Source: Coxiellaceae bacterium
Lineage (GTDB): Bacteria > Pseudomonadota > Gammaproteobacteria > Coxiellales > Coxiellaceae
Direction of reading: 5' to 3'
Length of the DNA stretch: 54,490 nucleotides
Assembly (NCBI GenBank): GCA_011523685.1
Contig: WTGG01000025.1
Location: 1 to 54,490, forward strand
Of this stretch, positions 1 to 8,274 are shown piece after piece. Within the stretch, counting starts at the first letter, position 1. The number at the start of each line of letters is the position of its first letter. A program made the translations under genes and the position numbers. The notes below the pieces were generated by a model that was not told the DNA's origin, ran no database searches, and saw only the letters and a program-made list of their open reading frames with translations.

Positions 1-379
1 TTAAACTATTGCGCAAAATTGATCGTGACGAAGTAGGCTTTGAGTCGTATCACTAGAATGACAATTATTTTTCTATTAACTTGTATCTAGAATAATAAAT
101 CCATATGCATGTCTCGGGTCAATCAATTGTTACAACCTGATTTAGTCAATCCAATTTATAATAACTCATGAGTTTAAGCTATCTAACTCAATTACTTCAT
201 GGCTGCCACTTGGTTACATTAGATATACACCTAATATAACTAAAAAAACACAGCAAAATAACAACTTACATCAGCCACACATACTTGCCAGATAGGTTAT
301 TATTTCTATCTACAAAAAAGTTGAAATAGCACAAAATGTACTACTATTACATTGTTAGAAATAATAATGGAGCAAAATT
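1..379. other. Non-coding left edge
   Basis: AT-rich sequence with no convincing reading frame on either strand. It is the upstream region of the small secreted protein gene at 380. A weak promoter-like pair (TTGAAA near 320, TATTAC 18 bases later) is present but too poor to call. No RNA gene or repeat was seen. Confidence 0.4.
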
Positions 380-706
380 ATGCTAAAACAAATCGTAGTA
401 TTATCTAGCTGTTTAGTATTTTGCAGTGCACTGTCAGCAAAATCAGACACCTGCAAAGCTTCATCAATATGCAAACCATCATCAACAGACGTTTCAAATG
501 GAAAAGTGATCGTCCTAGCAGATTGCAAAAAAGTTTTTAACCCAACGAATGGGACGCCTTTTTGCTTGGAAGGCTGCGATGTTCCTCTTGATTGCAAAGG
601 GAACAAACAATTTGTCACTTTAAAAAAGTCGCAGAAATGGGCTTGTGATAAAGAGACTGGTGAACGCCCTTGCGGGGGGCAATGCGAGATAGTCAACAGA
701 AGATGA
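380..706 (+). CDS. Small secreted cysteine-rich protein
   Basis: A 108-residue protein of no family I recognise. The first 20 residues form a clear Sec signal peptide (LKQIVVLSSCLVFCSALSA) with a likely cut after SALSA. The mature part is about 88 residues and has nine cysteines, too many for a cytoplasmic protein, so a disulfide-bonded periplasmic or exported protein is likely. GGAG lies nine bases before the ATG, and a hairpin followed by six T comes shortly after the stop, so the gene seems to be transcribed alone. The gene at 1697 is another secreted cysteine-rich protein, but I see no clear sequence relation between them. Function unknown. Confidence 0.7.
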   Translation: MLKQIVVLSSCLVFCSALSAKSDTCKASSICKPSSTDVSNGKVIVLADCKKVFNPTNGTPFCLEGCDVPLDCKGNKQFVTLKKSQKWACDKETGERPCGGQCEIVNRR

Positions 707-732
707 AATCCATAACTGTGTAATGTCTTACT

Positions 733-776
733 AGAGCTCTTGCTACATAAACCCAAGCTTGTAAAAGCTCTTTTTT
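733..776 (+). terminator. Probable rho-independent terminator
   Basis: AGAGCT (733-738) pairs with AGCTCT (766-771), with a possible inner CTTG/CAAG pairing, and the 3' arm runs into six T. The loop is long, so this is a moderate call. It would end the transcript of the gene at 380-706. Confidence 0.45.
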
Positions 777-995
777 GTACTCGAACTGATATAGCGAATA
801 ATCTGCTTGAATGTAACCATTATTTTACTATTTCTTGTTATGAGAACTAAAAAAACATATAGAGCGTGATTCATTAAATACACTTTTTTCCCAAAGAGAA
901 ATCATCAATACTTGCTCAATAACCTTATTTAGGGAATTACCAAAGATTTACTTAATTCAGCTTGCATCACATTCCCTAAACTAATGTAAGCGTGC

Positions 996-1290
996 TTAAT
1001 CCTTGTTTTTTGATACTTGCTCTGAATCCATGACTGAAATCCTTTTCATACTTTCTACATTTTCTTTCGATTTATCCGATGACATTACTCGCTCTTTATC
1101 TTTAGGATCTTCATTATTAGTCTATTCATCTCTGAGTAACTAAAGGAGGGAAGTTCTTACGTTCTTTGCTTACTTCAGAATAAGTTGTTCATCAAGTCAT
1201 GCCGGATAACTTTTTACCATTTTCTGCATAACTACACATAGTTGTAATAACCACCACAACTGCTAATAGTGTAATGAATATCTGTTTCAT
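996..1290 (-). pseudogene. Decayed small secreted protein gene
   Basis: Reading the minus strand from ATG at 1290 gives MKQIFITLLAVVVVITTMC followed by SYAENGKK, a good signal peptide, but the frame stops (TGATGA) after about 32 codons. Downstream a coding-like lysine/glutamate-rich stretch (NEDPKDKERV, then SSDKSKENVE) runs in another frame to a TAA at 996-998. The pattern is that of a short secreted or lipoprotein gene broken by stops and frameshifts. It is close to the two intact secreted-protein genes at 380 and 1697. Function unknown. Confidence 0.5.
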
Positions 1291-1696
1291 GGTGTGGCCT
1301 CTATTGTTTCCTTGATGGCATGATTCATTAGTCATGATTATTGCAATTTTAGGTGCACCAATTATCTTTAATTATGTATAACTGTTCACACCAAACTTTA
1401 TAGAGATCGATTAATTATATGTTATTACTCATTTCAACATGTAGTTATGTATTCATGATCAATATTTACGTTGCTTGGTCCATAAGCAATGTGCTTAATG
1501 TCATGTTTAGGGAAAATTATTACGGTGATTTGTAGCCTATCATTTATGAAAAAAATATCATAAAAATTATACACTTAACAGAATACTGAAAAAACCTCGA
1601 ATTTCGACTACAATATGAAAAGCGATAAGTTAAAGAGGCTGCGCTTGTGAAAAATAATATAAACATTAATGACTCATAAACCTTTAGGAGGGGATT
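1291..1696. other. Non-coding upstream region
   Basis: AT-rich DNA without a plausible gene. It separates the decayed secreted-protein gene (minus strand, starting at 1290) from the secreted cysteine-rich gene starting at 1697, and so holds the upstream regions of both. Confidence 0.4.
1586..1614 (+). promoter_or_regulatory. Possible promoter of the gene at 1697
   Basis: CTGAAA (1586-1591), a 17-base spacer and TACAAT (1609-1614) fit a weak sigma70 promoter. Transcription would start near 1621 and leave a leader of about 75 bases. The call rests on spacing and a good -10 only. Confidence 0.3.
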
Positions 1697-2236
1697 ATGA
1701 AAAGACAAAGTACTTTGTTATTTTTACTAGTTTGCTTTGGAATGAATTCGTTTGCTGGTGATAATTCAAGCGACCCTGCCGTGTGTAATCGTACAAGTCC
1801 TGGTAGCAATGTGTGCACTTGTGAAAACTCACAAGACTGTGAAATCACGGGAACAACAGGAGAAGAAATGGAAAAACCCGGTGATGCGGCCGCCCTTCTT
1901 ATGCAGTGCTTGGATAAGGATAACGACACATATATTCGTCCTCAATCGGTTACAATAAGTTGCTATACAACTAAGTCCTCCAAGTATCCTAGCTCGGAGA
2001 ACGTCCAGCCATTCAGTGGTACTGGATGTGTTTCTGACGACAATGGAAATCCTGCCTTCAAGGTGGAAATGAATTTTAACAATAATGCGACTGGAGAAGC
2101 TGATATGTATGTCTACCAGATTACATGCCCAACAGACGGTACATCCCCACAATCAATAGCAACCTATTTGAACACTAGCTGTAACTATAATAGAGATACA
2201 ACAACTAACCCCTTTTATACATCATGTGGTGACTAA
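1697..2236 (+). CDS. Secreted cysteine-rich protein
   Basis: A 179-residue protein, not recognised. Residues 1-20 are a signal peptide (MKRQSTLLFLLVCFGMNSFA, cut before GDN). The mature part has about ten cysteines, several in close pairs (NVCTCENSQDC), and is rich in Asn, Thr, Ser and Asp, as expected for a disulfide-bonded extracytoplasmic protein. The start is well supported by AGGAGGGG seven bases upstream. It stands alone between non-coding stretches. A role at the host interface is possible but is not shown by the sequence. Confidence 0.75.
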   Translation: MKRQSTLLFLLVCFGMNSFAGDNSSDPAVCNRTSPGSNVCTCENSQDCEITGTTGEEMEKPGDAAALLMQCLDKDNDTYIRPQSVTISCYTTKSSKYPSSENVQPFSGTGCVSDDNGNPAFKVEMNFNNNATGEADMYVYQITCPTDGTSPQSIATYLNTSCNYNRDTTTNPFYTSCGD

Positions 2237-2255
2237 TTGGTTAATGGTATAGAGC

Positions 2256-2390
2256 TCATAAAAAAGAATTCACATCCTCTGTACAGGTTAACACAGCATG
2301 GCGTCCCGCAAATATATTTTTGGACGCATTAATATCAGCATTCACCTCATGTTCACAGCTAGTGCCAACATAGCGTTCTTGAGGTTGATT
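2256..2390 (-). pseudogene. TnpB/OrfB transposase relic (3' end only)
   Basis: The minus strand encodes about 44 residues ending at a TGA (2256-2258), including YVGTSCEHEVNADINASKNI and then FAGRHAVLTC. This is the C-terminal signature of IS200/IS605 TnpB proteins, in which a zinc-binding CxxC-type segment is followed by H..NAD.NA..NI...G.A. Only the last part survives; upstream of 2390 no matching frame continues. The element is therefore a dead remnant. It shows past insertion-sequence activity next to dacA. Confidence 0.65.
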
Positions 2391-2830
2391 ATCATATAAT
2401 GAATCACTTAATCACTGGCCAGGATAACCAATTGATTTTATTGATATTTTTATCAAAAAACTGATTGCTCAAAGAAGATCTACTGCATTAATAATGCTAA
2501 AAGAATCCACAATATCAAACCACAACTCAGGCTATTCTGCTCTATCGAATGCAACAACTACCCTACCTAGAGATGAATAGCTGCTATTCAAAAGACATCC
2601 CGCTGAAAGGTCGTGTTTTAATAATCCTAGCAAGGATAAAATATAGATACCTAGCTATGATACATATCAAACATTAAAGCAACTTTGAGATTATTGTAGA
2701 AAAAGGCGATATAGACCTCTACAGTCACAATCAAAACCTCTCTGATCAAGATAAGCTCTGATGGCAACTTGAAATAAATATGATACGATGCCAACTCCAT
2801 TGAACGAGACACAGTATAAAGGAATCAAAT
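2391..2830. other. Non-coding stretch upstream of dacA
   Basis: About 440 bases with no supported gene. The left part probably held the lost portion of the transposase gene; I see no inverted repeats marking the element ends. The right part should hold the dacA promoter, but no clear -10/-35 pair stands out. AAAGGA about eight bases before 2831 serves as the dacA ribosome binding site. Confidence 0.35.
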
Positions 2831-4036
2831 ATGCGAGCTCTATTGCGCAAACACCCACTACCCTCTCTTGTTGCTAGTGTGGCTTTATTAACCAGCACTG
2901 CTCTGGTGGCAGCACCACAACCGGATCAAATGCCTACCGCCAATGCACCAGCCGCACTGATTCCATCAGCGCCCAATATTGACGCAACAGCCTACATCCT
3001 CATGGATGCCGATTCTGGAAAAATATTGGCCAGTAAAAATGCTGATAAAGACGTACCTCCTGCGAGCCTCACTAAGCTCATGACCTCCTATGTCATTTCT
3101 GAAGCCCTCAAACAAGGTCAAATCCATTTAGACGATCAAGTTCGTATCAGCAAAACAGCCTGGCAACGAGGTGGCTCACGCATGTTTGTCGAGGTTGGCA
3201 CGCAAGTTTCTGTCGAAGACCTTATTCATGGCATCATTGTTGCATCCGGAAATGATGCCTGTGTAGCCATGGCAGAATACATTGCCGGTTCTGAAAAAGG
3301 CTTTGCACAACTTATGAACCAAACCGCACAGCGTCTCGGCATGAAAAATACACATTTTGTCGATGCCACAGGATTACCTGACCCTAAACATCACTCCACG
3401 CCTCATGATCTTGCGATCCTATCCCAAGCACTGATTAATGACTTCCCAGAAGACTATGCTTGGTATAGCCAAAAATGGATCAAGTACAATAACATCCGCC
3501 AACCAAACCGTAATCGCCTCTTGTGGCGTGACCCAACCGTTGATGGTTTAAAAACCGGTCACACCAAAGCAGCTGGGTATTGCTTAATCAGCTCTGCCAA
3601 ACGAAACGACATGAGACTTATCTCGGTTGTCATGGGTGCACCATCTGATGCAGCTCGCAGCGATGATTCTCAAGCACTACTGAACTGGGGCTTCCGCTTT
3701 TACGAAACACACTCACTGTATACCGCCCAGTCCCCTGTCACGAAAAGTCGTGTCTGGTTAGGTGAAAATAAAATGGTTAATTTCGGTGTTAATCACACGG
3801 TTGCTGTTACCATTCCTAAGGGCATGTACCCTCACCTCAAAGTCGATGTTGACCTACCTGACATGCTAAAAGCCCCCATCAGCGCGGGACATACTTACGG
3901 AACTATCAACGTCTCTCTCAATGATACAACACTCTCGAGCACACCACTGATTGCTCAAAGCAATGACCCAGAAGCTGGATTTTGGTCTCGCATGGGCGAT
4001 CACATTGCCATGACATGGCATGGCTGGTTCAGCTAG
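2831..4036 (+). CDS. dacA: D-alanyl-D-alanine carboxypeptidase (PBP5/6 family)
   Basis: A 401-residue low-molecular-weight penicillin-binding protein that removes the terminal D-Ala from peptidoglycan pentapeptides in the periplasm. A signal peptide lies at residues 1-28. The three active-site motifs are visible: SxxK in PASLTKLM, SxN in VASGNDAC, and KTG in DGLKTGHTKAAGYC. The C-terminal domain and last amphipathic stretch (SRMGDHIAMTWHGWF) match the membrane-anchoring helix of PBP5/6. Length is typical. It is followed 10 bases later by the aminotransferase-YbeD gene, consistent with the conserved dacA-ybeD-lipB-lipA neighbourhood, although lipB here is 6 kb away. Confidence 0.95.
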   Translation: MRALLRKHPLPSLVASVALLTSTALVAAPQPDQMPTANAPAALIPSAPNIDATAYILMDADSGKILASKNADKDVPPASLTKLMTSYVISEALKQGQIHLDDQVRISKTAWQRGGSRMFVEVGTQVSVEDLIHGIIVASGNDACVAMAEYIAGSEKGFAQLMNQTAQRLGMKNTHFVDATGLPDPKHHSTPHDLAILSQALINDFPEDYAWYSQKWIKYNNIRQPNRNRLLWRDPTVDGLKTGHTKAAGYCLISSAKRNDMRLISVVMGAPSDAARSDDSQALLNWGFRFYETHSLYTAQSPVTKSRVWLGENKMVNFGVNHTVAVTIPKGMYPHLKVDVDLPDMLKAPISAGHTYGTINVSLNDTTLSSTPLIAQSNDPEAGFWSRMGDHIAMTWHGWFS

Positions 4037-4046
4037 GAGTTATTTC

Positions 4047-5210
4047 ATGGATACCGTCTTTCTCAATGGTCGCTTTATCGCTCACGACGATGCCACGATT
4101 TCGATTAAGGATCGTGGCTTTCTTTACAGCGATAGCATCTATGAAACATTACCCATTGAACAAGGACGCTGCCTAGCACTCCCTGATCGACTTAATCGAC
4201 TACAGACCAACTTAGCGCACCTTGGCATCGAGAACCCACACACACCGGATGAATGGCAACATATCCTCAGTGAGCTCATCCGACACAATGAGGCGCAATC
4301 TGGTCGATACTATATCTACCTGCATGTGACTCGAGGAACGTCACCTACTCGCCAATTACACATCCCATCAGCGTGTAAGCCAACTGTATTAGCGTTTATG
4401 GGACAGGTGACACCAGAACACACTCAGCACTATCAACGTGGCTTTAAAGTCATTACTGTTGAAGATAATCGACGACGCGATCGCTTCATCAAAGCAACCG
4501 GATTGCTGCCAAATATTATGGCCTTTAACCAAGCACAAGAACAATCTATCGACGATATTATCTATCAACATCAAGGCTATGCCCTAGAGAGTTCAAGCAG
4601 TAATCTATTCATCGTTGAAAAAGATCGATTGATCACCCCACCTGCCAACTACCAAATCATTAATGGCATCACTCGCCAAACCGTGATTGAGCTCGCAAAG
4701 TCACTGGACATTGAGTGTGAAGAACGATTAATAACTTTAGACGAATTACGCAATGCCGATGAAATTTGGCTAACTGCATCCAATAAAGATATTGTTCCTG
4801 TCATAGAACTCAACAAGCAGCGTATAGGCAATGGCAAGGCTGGCCCTTTTTGGCATCGACTTAATGATGCCCTACACAAATATAAAATGACTCATAGCAC
4901 ATCACTCACACCCCCACCCTCAGGAGAAGAGCCCATGACAGACAACCATGAAAACTCATCACCATTAGAATTTCCTTGCGAATTTTTTGTGAAAATCATC
5001 ATGAAAAATAGCGACAGCTCTAAAGAAAAAGTGACGGCGATCATCCAAAAGCATTTTGACCAGTTCGATACTGACGCTCTGAGCTTACGCCCCAGCAAAA
5101 ACGATAACTACTTAGCATTTACTGCTAAATTACAAGTGCCCGAAAAAGCTCCCTTAGACGCGTTATACAAAGATTTAAGTGATGAACCTGAAGTATTGAT
5201 GGCTCTCTAA
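4047..5210 (+). CDS. D-amino-acid aminotransferase fused to YbeD (DUF493) domain
   Basis: The start is ATG 4047, with AGGAG overlapping the dacA stop. Residues 1 to about 285 are a class IV PLP aminotransferase of the D-alanine aminotransferase type (TVFLNGRF start, IKDRGFLYSDSIYE, catalytic Lys probably in RFIKATGLLPNIMA, LESSSSNLF). From about residue 310 to the end the protein is a YbeD domain (LEFPCEFFVKIIMKN to EPEVLMAL). The reading frame is continuous, so the two usually separate genes are joined. A well-placed AGGAG before an in-frame ATG at 4935 suggests free YbeD may also be made. The aminotransferase has FIKA where the usual family motif is DIKS, so its activity could have changed. 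D-alanine supply for peptidoglycan would fit the dacA neighbour. Confidence 0.85.
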   Translation: MDTVFLNGRFIAHDDATISIKDRGFLYSDSIYETLPIEQGRCLALPDRLNRLQTNLAHLGIENPHTPDEWQHILSELIRHNEAQSGRYYIYLHVTRGTSPTRQLHIPSACKPTVLAFMGQVTPEHTQHYQRGFKVITVEDNRRRDRFIKATGLLPNIMAFNQAQEQSIDDIIYQHQGYALESSSSNLFIVEKDRLITPPANYQIINGITRQTVIELAKSLDIECEERLITLDELRNADEIWLTASNKDIVPVIELNKQRIGNGKAGPFWHRLNDALHKYKMTHSTSLTPPPSGEEPMTDNHENSSPLEFPCEFFVKIIMKNSDSSKEKVTAIIQKHFDQFDTDALSLRPSKNDNYLAFTAKLQVPEKAPLDALYKDLSDEPEVLMAL

Positions 5211-5264
5211 TACAACGTCAACTAACGACAACACCATCAATGACCAGGATGAAGGCTATATCAT

Positions 5265-6008
5265 CTAGCCAACACACTGAGCCGCTAATGCATGGTCTGA
5301 AAATAACTCACACGTGTCGTGTGTCACATTCGATTGAGCACTAAAAAATGACGAGCAATCCAATAGGCCTGTCTTCTCGATATCATCACCATCTAACTGC
5401 ATAAAAAGGATAAAAGATGACAGGGCTAATAAAAATAAAGGATTATTTATTAATGAGACGAAAAGCGCATAAAATGATAGAGCAGAACCCATCCCCTGAG
5501 CATGTTCTGAGAGTACTGTAGACTGACTCCTTCTGATCTTACGCAGTATATTAACAATTCTGTTTTTAGCTTTATCTTTTTCGAGATGAGTTCCGCCCTT
5601 GATTAACCCTGGCAAGACATCTTCATCCAATTGCGTTATCGGTAGAGACGCGAATAACTGTAACTGTAACGGAGTAAAATCACCTAGAACCAACGCTTCT
5701 AATACAGAAATCGACAGCTTTTCCCCATAGATCTTACTAAAAACCAACTGATCCAAGTCTTCTTGTGACAGCACATTGCGCTCTAATAATTCATCATGAC
5801 GCTCAAGATCTTTTAGTAAAAATAGACGAAGAATACTCAATTTATACTGAATTGATACTTCCTTTTTCGAGGATAACTGCTTCCTCATTTCTGGTGACGC
5901 AGTCAATAAGGAACATATTTCTGTGTAAGATAAATATTGACAAAATTCAGCTAGAAAAATCGGTTGAAATAGAGGAGAGCAACGAATGATATTTGGTTGT
6001 TGATACAT
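5265..6008 (-). CDS. Hypothetical protein with F-box-like N-terminus and C-terminal membrane segment
   Basis: A 247-residue protein, not recognised overall. AGAGGA precedes the ATG at a good distance. Residues about 17-45 (IFLAEFCQYLSYTEICSLL then TASPEMRK) have the spacing of leucines, prolines and charged residues of an F-box, though the leading LP is missing, so this is suggestive only. A hydrophobic stretch near residues 185-205 (NPLFLLALSSFILFMQL) is a likely membrane helix. The middle is leucine-rich and helical. It is the first gene of the accessory block placed between ybeD and lipB. A TTAA pair 11 bp apart lies about 80 bases upstream. Candidate host-directed effector by inference. 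Confidence 0.6.
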   Translation of the reverse strand: MYQQPNIIRCSPLFQPIFLAEFCQYLSYTEICSLLTASPEMRKQLSSKKEVSIQYKLSILRLFLLKDLERHDELLERNVLSQEDLDQLVFSKIYGEKLSISVLEALVLGDFTPLQLQLFASLPITQLDEDVLPGLIKGGTHLEKDKAKNRIVNILRKIRRSQSTVLSEHAQGMGSALSFYALFVSLINNPLFLLALSSFILFMQLDGDDIEKTGLLDCSSFFSAQSNVTHDTCELFSDHALAAQCVG

Positions 6009-6081
6009 ACTATCCTCTTAAAAAAACACTTCAATATTTAATATATAGAAAAAATGAACCCAAAAGGCTAAAAGTAGAGCG

Positions 6082-6098
6082 ATTAATGGTCTATTAAG
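6082..6098 (-). promoter_or_regulatory. PmrA-like half-site pair (weak)
   Basis: On the minus strand CTTAAT-N5-ATTAAT gives two TTAA cores 11 bp apart, 75-90 bases upstream of the gene ending at 5265. No good -10 follows at the distance seen at the stronger sites, so it may not be functional. Confidence 0.3.
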
Positions 6099-6197
6099 AA
6101 AAAACAACGCCTTATGTAACAATATTAGACAAAACCATGACTGGTTAACGGGATTTAGATCAAACTCCATGCGTACATTGATCACTGAATCACGGGA

Positions 6198-6230
6198 TTT
6201 AATTTTCACTCAACATTTCAATGATATACT
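6198..6230 (+). promoter_or_regulatory. PmrA-like box and -10 element
   Basis: TTTAAT (6198-6203), N5, CTCAAC (6209-6214), N10, TATACT (6225-6230). The layout is the same as at 19074 and 30685, with the second half-site degenerate. The -10 lies 32 bases before the ATG at 6263. Regulation by an OmpR-family regulator of PmrA type is inferred. Confidence 0.55.
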
Positions 6231-6262
6231 AGACAAGGACTCATTTATTAAAAAATATACTT

Positions 6263-6691
6263 ATGACTACAAACAATAAAGAATACACAGTAGACGATCT
6301 GGAATGGGAATTAGATAATAATGAAGAAGACAACAGTCGCAATGACAACCTTCAACAACCACTGGTAACTCCGCCAGAACAGCATCCACATTTATCATAC
6401 TCCCAGCAACTAGCCATTAGCTGTGCGGGAGGCAGCTTATTAGGTCTAGCTTGTTATTATTTAACTGATAGCCTCATACCTAACGATACTAGCTTAGGGT
6501 TGCTCAGCTTTTCACTGAGTCAAACATCCATCGTCATCAGCTCCACCGCAAGTGCATCACTCTTAACGATGGGCGGGCTCTATCGATGCTTATCATCAAA
6601 GAGCCAGTCATCGCACCCTGTCAATGATCGTGATCAACTAGATCAACTAGCATATGCTGATTATTCAGATACATGGTCGAATGCCGTTTGA
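6263..6691 (+). CDS. Small predicted membrane protein
   Basis: A 142-residue protein, not recognised. Residues 1-45 are hydrophilic and acidic (YTVDDLEWELDNNEEDN). Two hydrophobic segments follow, near 51-68 (AISCAGGSLLGLACYYL) and 78-102 (LLSFSLSQTSIVISSTAS), then a polar tail of about 35 residues. The two-helix hairpin with soluble ends is common among Legionella-type effectors that act on host membranes, but that role is only inferred here. The promoter at 6198-6230 has the PmrA-like layout. The ribosome binding site is weak. A short second frame with a similar acidic motif overlaps its 3' end. Confidence 0.6.
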   Translation: MTTNNKEYTVDDLEWELDNNEEDNSRNDNLQQPLVTPPEQHPHLSYSQQLAISCAGGSLLGLACYYLTDSLIPNDTSLGLLSFSLSQTSIVISSTASASLLTMGGLYRCLSSKSQSSHPVNDRDQLDQLAYADYSDTWSNAV

Positions 6692-6764
6692 AGAATATTT
6701 CGATACAAAACAAACATATTCACTTGAAGACATTCAATACATCATCGACGACGATCACGCATGA
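6681..6764 (+). pseudogene. Remnant of a paralogue start (27 codons)
   Basis: ATG at 6681 opens a frame of 27 coding-like codons, MPFEEYFDTKQTYSLEDIQY followed by IIDDDHA. Its motif TYSLEDIQYIIDD resembles EYTVDDLEWELDN near the N-terminus of the preceding protein. It may be the start of a decayed tandem copy or a frameshifted C-terminal extension of that gene. Too short to be called a gene on its own. Confidence 0.35.
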
Positions 6765-6975
6765 TCAATCGTTTCCGTTTAACGCTATAAAACCATTCCG
6801 GATAAAAGGTTTTATATGGATAAAAGATCACTTTTCAGAATTTGAACAACGTAATGATTGCTGATATGCACTTTTAACAAAACTAACTCTATACCAATAG
6901 CATAATCCTGAGCCTCAGGTTGTATGATTATATAACCATACACTAGACTCATGGCGTTCTAAAAATATAGCGCCC

Positions 6976-8149
6976 ATGACCAAACTTACGCAATACATTC
7001 ATCACACTATCAAAGAACGACTCTTAGCAACAGCACCTATAAAATCGCTCGGGGCGAAAACAACCGGTCCTTTATTCATTGATAACGACTGGCATCCGAA
7101 ATTGTCACCGTGCGCACGATACATTAACTGGGAAATATTATACAACGACCCGGCAGACTCCCAAAAATGAACATTCATACACCAGTGCTTAGAAGAGGAT
7201 ACTCTATGCAAACAGAACCTATTACTTAAATCTTTCAGCATGCAAATACACGTAAAAAGAACACATTGGACAATCACTGCCATCCCTAATCCATCACAAC
7301 TTCCCACGATTCAGATGCCACCCCCTCCACTTCAAACTTCTCAACACGATATTTTTTCGTCAGCTATACCATAAACCCAATCAGTTGCAACATCTGTATC
7401 AGCTCAGTGATATCATGCCTGAAACCATTGTCACGCCTCTGCATCTTGTTGGGGTATTTTGGTTATGTGATAACAAAGAACGATTACACCGATTACTCAA
7501 AAGCCGCGAATGTATCATACACTTTATTAAACTCGCTGGTGAACATGCAGAACACTTTATCAACATCCTAACTCATGATGTTAAATTACTCTCTCATGTT
7601 GCATCCAAATCTAATGATGTCATTCGATTATGGAAAAGCTATGATGCATTTTCAAAACATATCACTTGGGCTATTCTGAAAACACCCAATCTATTAACCC
7701 AGCTCATCATTGACACCGCATCATTTTCCGAACTTGCTAAACTGTCATGCTATAGAGGATCTAAATGCTATCAAAGACATGTGATTAATGCCGCCATGTT
7801 ATCCAATAGATTAGTAATGAATGCCTGCAATAAACCCACTGATGCCATTGAAAAGAAACGTTTCGAATTGGCTTTTAACGGACTGTTACACCCTAAGTTT
7901 GCTAATCAGTCACCTCAAACCATCATCAACTGTCATCGCAGCATGACTATTTTACTCGTTATTTATCAATCCTATTACCCTAAACGAGATATAATCCAGC
8001 ACTCCAACCTACCTAAGTTACCCATTGAGCTATGGTTAGTCATTACCCAAGATGACTTATTATCGCCTGACTCAATAAACTCCATGAAACACTCACATCG
8101 GCTTTTATTAGAATGGTTTAATGGACTACATCAACAACCAGCCTGCTAA
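6976..8149 (+). pseudogene. Frameshifted hypothetical (possible former effector)
   Basis: Coding-like sequence runs through three frames. 6976-7170 gives 64 residues (MTKLTQYIHHTIKERLLATA...). About 7205-7373 continues in a second frame (CKQNLLLKSFSMQIHVKR...). From about 7250 the third frame is open and runs to the stop at 8149, giving some 255 clean residues from 7385. The last part is a leucine-rich helical protein ending with LPKLPIELWLVITQDDLL, which resembles the LPxELxxxI core of an F-box. The breaks make an intact product unlikely unless the 3' part is translated from the TTG at 7385. Function unknown. Confidence 0.5.
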
Positions 8150-8274
8150 TCACGCCATATAAGTGGGTTAGAAAAAAACACATACGCAGCAACAATAAAT
8201 GAGCATTAGGGTTATGGAATAGCAAATATTCAAGCAATGCCAGGAATACAACATCATGAACTAGAGGCCTGAGA

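Noticed and set aside
5254-5270. GGCTA/TAGCC hairpin between convergent genes as terminator
   Set aside because: Stem of five, no T run on either side, and it overlaps a stop codon.
6018-6209. 63-codon minus-strand frame with a hydrophobic end
   Set aside because: GTG start without a ribosome binding site; the hydrophobicity comes from T-rich DNA; the region carries the upstream sites of the genes at 6008 and 6263.
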